64,000 bases of DNA. Origin: Aphrocallistes beatrix (lineage: Eukaryota > Porifera > Hexactinellida > Sceptrulophora > Aphrocallistidae). Both the position numbers and the translations under genes were made by a program. A model generated the notes under the pieces. That model was not told the DNA's origin. It ran no database searches and saw nothing but the letters and a program-made list of their open reading frames with translations. This document shows, one piece after another, positions 46,201 to 58,500 of the stretch (position 1 is the first letter of the stretch; every line of letters starts with the position of its first letter). Where the stretch lies: contig OY725492.1 of NCBI GenBank assembly GCA_963281255.1, positions 2,899,696-2,963,695 on the forward strand, written 5' to 3'.

Positions 46201-49200
46201 TTCCGGTTTAGCTATTTTTAACGGAAGTTTGGGGTAATTACTATAACTAGAAAATCCCAATTAATATTATTTTCAAGCTGATACAATGAAGACTGCCGAT
46301 TTTCGATGTTTTGCCGACCCATCATGACGTCATCATAATGATAACATAATGTTAGGGAGACATCTTCAAAAACTTCTCAAGCCATTATATTTTAAACTTT
46401 TGACAGGGGAGGTATCGTAGTATAGGATCATAGATAATGTATAATAGTCTGGGAAGCACATTAATAATGTCCAGCTCCATTATGACAATAACAGGGGTGT
46501 TCATATATAATTATATGTACTATAACATACACATGTCAATAATTAAATATTATGGAGGTACAGATATCGGATTCTACAGATAAACTACCCTACATAGGTT
46601 GCTGAAATCTCTTTTTTAAACCAAGTTTTGCAGTGAATGTGTTTTAAAATATTAATATACACTTAAAAAGTGATGGAATTTTACAAAATAATATTGACAA
46701 TGCATATTTACACAAAACGAGATCCTGCATATGCGAAATTTGGTAGAAACGTATGGACATACCTACTTATCTCTCCTTCATATACATACATACGAACTGA
46801 CAGATGTAGGATGCAGTCCATGCTATAAGGGCATCTCCCAAAGGAGCTGCACTAAAAATTAGAAATCTACTTGATGATAGATTAGATTTAGAGTAGACCA
46901 TACCTCTCGGAGCTAGTTATCCTCTGCCTCTCCCCAGCTGATCCTAAGATGTGGCCAGGTTTCGTAGAATCAGCGGTGGCATTCAGGAGTGTGCTTTTTT
47001 GAGTTACTCTGCGATCTTTTCCTCCTACCCAGATCCCACAGTCAGGGCACTCCCGCGCAGCAGTAGGTTTACCGCACTAAATTAAGTCGCAGCAAATCAA
47101 GTATTTGTAAAAGCGATGTTTAAATGCTAGATAAATTCTAAAAATCATATGCATCTGACTGAGCCCAAACACTCATCAATTATAAATACAAATTCTGTAC
47201 ATCTCCTCTATGTCCGAGATATATTGTTACATTTTAAGGTTCAATGGCGTGTGTAATTAAAAACTTTAATTCCAAATTTGACAAGAAAATTTTAAAAAGT
47301 CTATACTATGTAAAAATGAAGCTGTTCTAATAAAGCAGTCTTAGTGACCTTACATAAGACAAAACTACAATTTTCACCACTTTTAGACCCAATTCAGGTG
47401 TGGGTGAAATTCACAAGTGTATATTTTTTTGTAGGGTGTGTGCATGATTTACACACATTTAATAGGAAACTTGTTTCAGTTCCTAAAAGACCTTCAGTGG
47501 GATGCGGGCGGCAGTGTCTCATTATCATTATTTCATTATTTGATGATATAATCAAGGGTTTTGCTTTATAATGAAAGTTGGAATTAATTTACCTCTCCAA
47601 CCAAGTAGGCATGCCCTTTTGGACATGAATACCAAATTCCTCTTCCTTCTTGTGTCATAGCAGCTCTAGCACTCAAGAGATGGTCATCAATCATTGTTGG
47701 AAATAGTGCATCTTTTAGAAGATGTGGAGCCTCAAATATTTGATAGATCGGTGAGAACAGCTCCGGATAAGCTTCAGCAGAGAGCATAACAGCTACATGG
47801 TATATTAACCTAGCGAGATGTATGTGAGTGTGTTCTAAAGCTGGAGAGATGTGAAGTGAAGGGATGGTATTGTTGCAAAAATTGTGAGACAATATTTGGG
47901 ATCCGATATCCAATAACTCTTTCTTAAGATCTTTTAGCTCAGTATTGAAAAATGTTTGGATGACTTGAAAATCCTAAAATATGTATACATCATACGTACA
48001 TGTACCTATACAAGTTAAGACCTGTATCTGTGAAAATAATAGCTATACTAATATACACAATTATAACGTTTCACTGGAAATTCGTCAGGCGTTTAATATA
48101 GACACAAAGTGCACGCCGCAGCACAAGTGAATGAGCGCATTTGCTCATATTAAAACTTACTTGTCAAGTTGTCATACAATAGTACAAGTATCTATAGTAA
48201 TAAAACGCGATTAAAAGCACGCTTTGTGCACTAGCGAGGCTAGCGAACACTTCATATCCTCAGAGTTGCCTTATGGGTGCCTAATACTGATTAGTTTCAC
48301 AAAATTATCTTGAAAACCCTAATAACTAGGTATTCCAGTGATCTTATTTGATAGGCTATAGAGTACTTCCTATTAGGCAAAAATATAATATTTTACACCA
48401 CTGTAGTAAAGTAAAAGTTTATCATAACTTTTTGATTTATATGAAAAATATCATACATATCAAAATCACATATGTACCTGCAAGTGTAGATCGTCAACTG
48501 CTCTTAAAGTGTACTCAATAACATATTGGAATAATGAATAGAGCAAATAATTGATATTCTTCTTCATCTCAATAGGATCCTAAAAAATACTTTGTAAAAT
48601 AAGCTTGGAAGCAATAGTAAAGTTGCAAATTATTTGTAACAAGAAGGAGTATACCCGTATTCTTATTGTTCGCAAATGAATACATTTTAACAGTTGCTAT
48701 ACTTGAAGCAGTTCTTGCCAGAGTTGCACGCAGCCCGAAATTTGTGACTGCGGCCCGCAGCCCGCAACTAAGTTATCGGACCAGCAAAATCCCGATAAAT
48801 ATTTTAAGCTCGCAACCTCCTCGCCCCGCATTAGCAAAATATTTCTGGAGAAAGTATTGTAACCCTTGGTTGATGGATATTTCGACATTGGGAATTAATA
48901 ATTGATTAGAAATATTATACAATATGAATAGATAGAATATATATTCGAATATGAAATCCGATTAGTTGTATTACTTACCGTTTAGGAGTTTTTATCTTCT
49001 TGAATAGGCTCATTTAGTATTAAATGCTCATGAAACAATGAAGTGTACAAATATTTTTGTTCGGGTAGTATAGTTCTAATGTGTTTTTAGGAGAAATAAA
49101 ATGAGAAAAAAAAATGTCGACTCATCTTGGAATTATGACGTCATAATCGCCCCTTTTTTTAATATAATTAGAAATTTCAGTTCACCTCTTTGTAGTCCCT

Positions 49201-49446
49201 TATTGACCCTAAAACTGTATATAACGGCCATCACCTTTTTCACCTTTTTATCTGTTTATTACATGACCTGTTACGAACGATAAAAACATGTCATTACTTC
49301 AAGTAATGGATTTCTAAAAACTTAATATTTATTGCACTACGTTGATACCTTTTGGGGATTAAGACAATCACCTGTGTATAACGGCAAATTTTGACCAGTC
49401 CCTTGGGTGGCCGTTATATACAGGTTCCACTGTATATACTATATAC

Positions 49447-49500
<54 letters not shown>

Positions 49501-52500
49501 TATAAACTGTCAGGCACAGAAAGCTGATTTTTGGCTATGGCTCCACTAAGTTCTGACCTCAGACCAAAATGTCAACTCATAATGGAAATATGACGTCATT
49601 GTCACCTTTTTTATAATTAGAATTTTCAGTTTTTCGACTATAACTCAGCCATTTTAGGTGCTAGAAGGTTGAAATTTTAATAGAATGTGTATACAACTCT
49701 CATCAAAAAATGATGACTCATCACCTGTTATGACGTCATCATTACGCATCAAAATTGAAAATTGACAAATGTTGTTATTATTTGAGTGATATCGATCATA
49801 ATATCAGTAAGATATACGTAAGTTGTTATCGACCATATAGTTAATTAAAGTGAGCCTAGGCGCCCATAGGGCACCTCCTTCGGATTCAGTGTCCGCCAGT
49901 CGCACAGCGCAAGCAAGCGAAGCGCACTTGTTCTATTGTATAGGGTGATCCGAAAGTTCTGCAACAATAAATTTTGCTTCATTGATTGGACTAAGATAAT
50001 TTAGTATAATCGGTTTGCAAATTGCAACTATGGAATCTACCACCCTTCTAGTTTAAAATGAACACTATTTATTGCGAAAATATTTTTTAAAAAAATTTTG
50101 AAATATTATATACCCGGGACTCCAATAATCTGATCAAAAAATGTCAAGTTCGAAAATAACTTTTTTTCTCCTGATTAAATATAGTTATATGTTCCTACAG
50201 TCAGGTATTAATTCAAAATACTAAAATAGGATTATTTCTTTTAGTTTATAGACGGGAAATCACAAATAAGAACAACTATTTTAAAAGTATGATCATAGAA
50301 TGTATATAGCATTCGAGATTTTTTTCTTTTGATTTTTCTCTTTTTTCTAAACACACAAATATTTATGATCCATCTTAGCCAATATATTCAGAAATACAGG
50401 CAATTGGATTGCAAAATAATTAAAATAATCCTTAGAATTTTCAAGTAAAACAAAATGTAAGATGTTATATCTACTTGTGTAAGTATAATACTGCAAAATT
50501 TGTTGCAGAACTTCACCCTGTAAATACTATACTACAAAATTAATTTATTTTTTTAGTGCATGGCATCAGAGTATAGCAACTCTAGCGCCCTCGACTGTCT
50601 CGGAGAAGGCAGAGTTGGAATGCACTTTTCACTTTTCAGAATCCAAATCCGAACCCGAATCCGAACCTGATTCTAACTCTGATATTAACTGGATCCTAAA
50701 GCCCTCTGATGGGATATGAGTGTACCCCCATATTCCTGAGATAATGATACACCACATTTTGTGTATGATGTCAGGAAGGTGGAAGCACACTCTCATCCCG
50801 TCTATGAGGGGCTTTTCTACATAAAATATATTACCTGTGAATGAACTGTTTCTTCTTTAAAATATTGTAGGAGAAAGGAATTGTCTCTGCTAATAATGAC
50901 TTGCTCAACAGCATACTTTAACTTCAGATAGTCCTCTCCGTAGATAACGAAATAATCGGGTAGAGCGATTTGGAACTAAAATAATACAAACTAATAGATA
51001 ATTTGTAACTGCCTTTCTGTATGTAGTTACTATGAAGGTTTATAAATGTCTCCGTGATATCATGAGAACATAGTATAATAGTCACAATTTTGTGATGACA
51101 CATCCTGTACTCTACTCCTTGATATAATTAATGTATGGGCAGTTTCATTTGGTTTGGAAAACTCAACAACAAATAAGCTAGGATGTATTCCATAAGTGTA
51201 TGATGTTATTACGTAGACATTGGTTGAATACTTGTATATTCTATTCCAAACAAACTATTTGTATAGTTATCCATTTTAAATAAAATTACAAAATTAGATA
51301 AAAGAGATAGTTGAAAAAAATTTGCAATTTGCAACTATTTTCTATAAGACCATTTGATAGAGCTCTGTTTCATACGATTACTATCCACCGTACGATTACT
51401 ATCCATCGTACGATTACTATCCACCGTACGATTACTATCCACCGTACGATTACTATCCATCGTACGATTACTATCCACCGTACGATTACTATCCATCGTA
51501 CGATTACTATCCACCGTACGATTACTATCCATCGTACGATTACTATCCACCGTACGATTACTATCCACCGTACGATTGCTATCCACCGCAAGTTAGTATA
51601 GAATCATTCTCACTTACACAAAATCATTCTCACTCATAATGAAGTCATTCTTAAGGTTGGCCTTTCCTATGGGCATTTTGTTTTTTATCTAAAATTTGCA
51701 AAAAGACCTTTTTAATCAGTTTTAGATCCCTAAAGGGGTTCTTAACATTAATTTCGATTTTAGAATTTCAATACTAATATTTTACCACTTAGAGCCACTT
51801 CTACCACCTCCTGGTGTCGCCCAAAAAAGGACACATTTTTGAAACGGAAAGTCTCATATCCATAACTTCTTTGAACCATGTTAGATCATCATTTAAATTC
51901 GTGCTAAATTCGTGCTCAGCACTAAATTTCCAGCAATTTGATATATATATTGACCATATTTGGAGAATTTTTTGGATGTCCGTGCATAGCAACCGCCAGG
52001 AATTTTTTCACATTCCTGGCCGTTGCTAGGAACCCGCAGCCAAAGAATTTCTCCAATATGTCCAATATATATATATCAAATTGCTGGAAATTTAGTGCTG
52101 AGCACGAATTTAGCATTTAAATGATGATCTAACATGGTTCAAAGAAGTTATGGATATGAGACTTTCCGTTTCAAAAATGTGTCCTTTTTTGGGCGACACC
52201 AGGAGGTGGTAGAAGTGGCTCTAAGTGGTAAAATATTAGCATTGAAATTCTAAAATCGAAATTAATGTTAAGAACCCCTTTAGGGATCTAAAAATGATTA
52301 AAAAGGTCTTTAGATAAAAAACAAAATGCCCATAGGAAAGGCCAACCTTAAGAATGACTTCATTATGAGTGAGAATGATTTTGTGTAAGTGAGAATGATT
52401 CTATACTAACTTGCGGTGGATAGTAATCGTACGGTGGATAGTAATCGTACGGTGGATAGTAATCGTACGGTGGATAGTAATCGTACGGTGGATAGTAATC

Positions 52501-55500
52501 GTACGATGGATAGTAATCGTACGGTGGTAGTAATCGTATGAAACAGCTCTGTTTGAATAAACTAATAATCTATATATGTCCGAGGTATTTAATGAAATAT
52601 TTCCATTTTAACGGGGAAGATTTCATGGCGTCCTATGAAACCCTATTATTGTTTTCAGCAAACAAAATGCGTGTTCTAGTTAGTTAGATAAAATATATTA
52701 ATATGCTAAGCAGAAGAAAGAATGTGCATACTTACATATTCCCATTCAAAACAATACTAATCTAGCACATTCAGAATCATATTCTGTAAAAGTAGAGCAA
52801 GAGTTGATGGACAACAATAGCTCTAAACCCTTATTTTATCAAATATTAACGTTTAAAACAATACTAATATGGAGAAATTTATAAAGAAATAATTATAATT
52901 ATTTCATTTTTTCTGGATAGAAACCAATTATGAGTTTAGTATTGAATTTATTGAAAAATGTCGAGTGCAAAAATAATTTTGTATGCTCAATGAGATCTAA
53001 AAGCTACCTCTTCTATCCTCTCCTTGATGCGGTCAGGTAATATCCAAGAAATTCTCGTAGATTTTTTTATTAAATTGATTGTATCACTACCAAGTTGATG
53101 GAATATGTTCTTGAGTAAGAACATATGTAAATCCTCAAACCCATTCAATAAGCAGAGATTCTTAAATTCTGAAATAACTTTCTGTCTGCTTCTTATAATC
53201 GTATCAGGAAGTTCTGGAATAGCATCTGTCCGAATTAATCCATTTAATTCAACAATCCAGTCGGATACGTGAATGCAAATAAATCTCAGGGTAGAAATGT
53301 TCTCTAGTAGCTCATAAGACATGGGGATATTGGTAGGAGGTGAGCAATCAGATATTTGCTTCCTAATTAACGGAAGCAAAATGTTACACTGATCTTCAGA
53401 GTTAGAGTGTTGTAAATTCTGATGTAATGAGTCCTATATAAAAGATCATCATAGTATACGTATGCTAAAATTTTGAAGAATTGCCTATAATAACATGAAT
53501 AGCTTATTCTACGATAAGGCATATATCATCAAAGCAAAAAAAGTATACTCTACAATGACGCTTATCATAAAAATCCTTGTATAAATGGACCAGGGATGCG
53601 ATCGAAGATTTATTTTAAATAATTAACGCATTTCCCTGAATAATGTCTCCGGCGATTTTTTTCCGATAGGATGTCTAGAAAAGTTTTTTTCAGAAAATGT
53701 AAAAGGTCCAGGTTTAGTTGAAATTACTCTGGTCTCCCTACAGTTTAGTATGTCAAACCTGCAATCTTTATTATAAACAAGCGCGCTTCGCTTGCTTGCG
53801 CTGCGCGGCTGGCGGACACTTCGTGTCCGCCGGAGGCTCCCTTCGGTTGCCTGGGATCACACTGGTTGATTATAAGGGAAATAACATCTCTAAATACGTC
53901 GGTCCTACTATTATAATAGATATCGCAAGAAAAATCACCAAATTTATCAATTTTTAAAATTTTGATGAGTAATGATGACGTCGTAACAAATTGAAGAGTC
54001 ATCATTTTTTGATGATAGTTGCATCATATGTGAGGTGTGTTAGTATACAGATTCTATTAAAATTTCAGCCTTCTATCTCCTATAATGGCTGAGTTATGCT
54101 CGAATAACTGTGTTGCTTAACTTTTAAAATGTGACAATGACGTCATAATTCCATGATGAGTCGACATTTTGCTCTGAACTCAGAACTTACTGGAGCCATA
54201 GCCAAAAGACTCCCACATGCCAAAAAGTAGCCTTCTATGTTCGGCAGTTTCTTCAATCAATTCGTTACAGATATATATATAAGTATATATATACACATTA
54301 ATGAGTTTTAATAGTAAGGATAATCAACGGGACAAGGTCAAATGGCGTTGAAGTTTAATCTCTGTCTTCCTAATGAATATACTACAATATGAAAATGAAA
54401 GTTTTCCAACTGTATAAATGCTGCGGTTAGTAGAGCATTAGAGGATCACGGAAAATAAGATCGCGATTCGGAACTCGATCATTTTCCGTCATATTTTTGT
54501 GATATTTGATTGTATTACCAGGCCCTTGGATTGTCAAAATATCTCAAGAATAAGAAGATAAAATTGAACTTAAATTGAACAGGAATGATGAAATGTTCCA
54601 GATGAATAACTCAATGGTCGTAGCAACTTAATATGTAAAAAATATATATTGATGTGTTATCTAGGTATACCATTTTGGAATAAGAAGTAATAGAATATCA
54701 CATGAATGAATGCTCAATATCATAACTGTGATAAAAAAAACTAATAGATGAGATGGGAGTATATAGCCACATTCCTTGGATTATGACGCAACATATTATG
54801 TGTCCTCATTCAGGAAAGTGGAAGCTGCCCTCATCCCTTCAATCTAGCTTCAACTAGTGCTACATCGTTACTATTAAATAGAAAAATTCTAACCTCAATG
54901 GATTGAACAATTAGCGTGTAAAAATTTTGTTTCGAGAGATGATCCACAATAGTTGGGATAGTCTCCATAATGTATGAAGACAAGAATTGCTTGAAAACAT
55001 CCCTCCTAAAGATATATTTAATTAATGAAAGTCAAGTAGTTATTTTAATATAGCAAAATCTGAAGTTTTCAATGATTAAATTTGGATAATAAGGATAATA
55101 TAAGGATGGTCTGGGATATAGAAAAAAAAGATGACTGTGCGTTTGTTTAAGGCAAAAACCTATTGAGAATAAATTTAATTCAAAAAATTGTCGAGCTAGG
55201 ATATTTTATCCAGTAATGAAGTATGTAGTTAGTAATTACCTATGTTTAATCATAAGCTGGAGAAGAAATGTTTTGAAAGATATAGAAGGGCTGATGGCAT
55301 TCTTCTTGAATAAGTTAATATTATCAGTGTCATTTCTTTGCAACTCTTCCATATTCTGTTCATCTAGGATCACAAATCCCATCAATAATTTGATAAGATC
55401 TACGCTTGGCTCTCTTTCTGGCAAATACTTGAATGTTAAGCTTGTAAGGATGCTAATGAAGAATCTAGTGGCACATTCTCTAAACTTGATCCGACGAACA

Positions 55501-58500
55501 ATCTCGCTCCTGTTAAAAAGGATGATGCATTTAAAATAGTTATTAAAGTTATTTTAGATAGAGAAAGAATTCAAATGCATATGTGCATGGGCTACAATAT
55601 ACAAGGCCCATTTCACTGAAAAAAATTTTCCGGTGTCATAGTGCTAAGTGTCCCTTCAATCTTGTCCCTCCCGTGGCACTAGGGTGGGGAGTACTGGCAC
55701 ATCTGCCACTTGGGTCAAGAGTCGGGGAGGCACTCTCACTGTATGCACTCTAATTGCATTCGTTTGAAGATTATTTTATCTAAACAGTCTAGTCAATCTA
55801 CGAAAAATTTGGGGTCCAGTTGGAAAAATTGCAACAGAATTTATTTCAGTGGTAAATGAACGAGGGAAGCTCCTTAAGTAACATACTAAAATTCCCCAAA
55901 ATCCCTTTGGTCCTTTGGTGGAACATCCTAAAATACCAAAGTGCCATATTTAGACACATTTTGAAGGTGTTTAAATGCATATAACTCCTACAGTTTTAAC
56001 TATTCATAATTGTATGGTAATATTCGTAATCTGCGTATAATTTCCTTAGGATTAAGTGGTCACTTGCATAGGCGTCGTAAACTTTATTTCCTACCCTTGG
56101 ATTGCCCGGCCACAATAATCCAGGGCCGTTCAGTCAGTTAATCGGGCCGTATCTTCAGCTGATCTAGCGTCACCGTCAGCCAAATGGGCCGTGAACCCTT
56201 GATCTACATGAGGAATTAGTAACAGTCAATTACCAGTACATAATAGCACTAAGCTTTTTACCGGGTAGTACCCGGTCTTTTTACCGGGTAGCATCCGGCA
56301 TTAGACCGGGTAGTACCCGGCATTCACTCTGGGCCGCCCGGCCATTGCCGGGTAACCGGGTGGGTTACGACGCCTATGGTCACTTGGCTCTACTTATTTG
56401 AAAATATTTTTTTCCCTAGCAACGCAGGAATGTGTCAGGAGATAAACAACATTCCATTCTGAACTTTGTCCTAACACTATCGAGTGAGTCCATAGGCGTC
56501 GTAACCCACCCGGCTACCCGGCAATGGCCGGGCGGCCCAGATGGAATGCCGGGTACTACCCGGTCTAATGTCGGGTGCTACCCGGTAAAAAGCTTAGTGC
56601 TATTATGTACTGGTAATTGGCTGTTACTAATTCCTCATGTAGATCAAGGGTTCACGGCCCATTTGGCTGACGGTGACGCTGGATCAGCTGAAGATACGGC
56701 CCGATTAACTGACTGAACGGCCCTGGATCATTGTGGCCGGGCAGTTCAAGGGTAAGAAATAAAGTTTACGACGCCTATGCGAGTGACCCCTTGCTCGATT
56801 CCGCTCAGCTAGCTGGGTATAGTTAAGCATATACACTACCCAGACATTGGGTAATCGACCACCAGGAAAACCTCCATACAAATAGTATTAAAGTGGGTCT
56901 ATTGATAAAGAAATATGTACTCAAACTGTAAGAAATTTTTGATTTAAAATTTATAATCGACACATTCTACTTACTCATAATTGAGAGCTTCAACTCAATT
57001 ACTAACTCTCCCAAGTTTAAAATATCTACCCTTGATACATTAAGCTACTTACCCCTAGTCATGGCCATTAAATATTATGGCGATTAGTGACACAAAGTGG
57101 CACAGATTGATAATTTTCTACATAGTTTTCTACTAATCTAAAGTGAGAGAGTAATTCGAATGTGTAGTTTAAATCAAAAATAAAATATTTCTTACAGTTT
57201 GAGTACATATTCCTTTATAAATAGATCCACTTTAATAATATTTGGATGGAGTTTTTCATCAACCCTCAAACTCTTTAACAACTTGTAACGGGAGCTATTT
57301 GTGAAATTTGAAACCGCCAATCCTTCGAGTCAGTCTAACTCTGCGAGTTTTCATGCTATCGTGAATACACCAATCGACGCAGAATGGTTCCGCCTTTCAC
57401 CTCATCTGCTTACAATCGAGACCGGAGTTTTTGCGAGTTATGGTGGTTTAAAGTTAACTTTAAAATGCTGCTCGGGCCATTCTGCCTCGATTGGTATCAA
57501 AAGATCACGATAGCATGAAAACTCGCTGAGTTAGACTCATACAAAGTTTAGCGGTTGACAAATTTACAAAAGCTATTGTTACAAGCCCATGTGGCGATTT
57601 TGAGAACCCTAAAGGTCTCCTTTGAGGGACTTTTGGGCTTTTAGGTGCAGAATAGGAAAGTTTACAAGTACTTAACCCAAATCAAGGCTTTTTTGAAACT
57701 CTCAAAATCAAAACAATTGCCCGGAAACTAGCCTATTATTAAGATTTACTCGTCACATATCTATTGATTCTTTGGAATATCCGAATTTACTATGGGATTA
57801 TGCTATAATTTTTACTTTATCCTACTTGGTTATACTAGTCCAGTTTAGTCAATCTATGGCTTAAGTTGGCACAAATTGAAACTTAATTTATTTGAAAATT
57901 TATACTCAAGAAGATACCTAGGTTACATAGTAAACATCAAAAAATCCTTTGGATATTCCGAAAGAATCTCAAATTACTTCTCATTTTTAATAATCAGTTC
58001 AGGGACTGACGAATTTATGCAGGTTTGTCCTTTATACATTCCACACGCAGGCGAACATTCAAGACTGTGCTTCCTACAGGTGCACCTCTGCGTTCTGCAG
58101 TCAGATTTGCAGTTGCACCTGATGAAATGAGGAGGATTCATGAGCTGGTGGTAGCCGGAAAACCTTCCGCCCACAGCAGCAGCAGCTGAATACCAGTATC
58201 ATGGTTTATCATCAAGTTAAAGAGTGGAAGGGAGCCAGGAGCTGCGACCTGAAGACTGGGACTGGTATATAACTGATGGGGAGTTGCTTCTATTAATAAC
58301 TGATCTGCCACCAACTCATGAATCCCTCCTAGATATCATCAGGTGCAACTGCAAATCTGACTGCTAAACGAAGAGATGCAACGAAGAGATGCACCTGTAG
58401 GAAGCATAGTCTTGAATATTTGCCTGTGTGTGTGAAGTGTGTAAGGGACAAAGTTGCATGAATTCGTCAGTCCTTGAACTGATCAATGAAGATGATTATT

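Noticed and set aside
51375..51591. Regular 18-bp repeats that might suggest a CRISPR array
   Set aside because: The units are contiguous with no spacers, and an inverted array lies at the other end of the foldback; the context is animal DNA.
51311..51601. Open frames in four readings with TIHRTI / DSNRTV-type repeats
   Set aside because: Product of the 18-bp tandem repeat of the foldback element, not a gene.
57974..58174. CXC-like Cys-rich frame as an RNF213-like exon
   Set aside because: Exon 1 joins exon 2 in frame without it, and the sequence has a broken inverted copy next to it, so it is part of a repeat.
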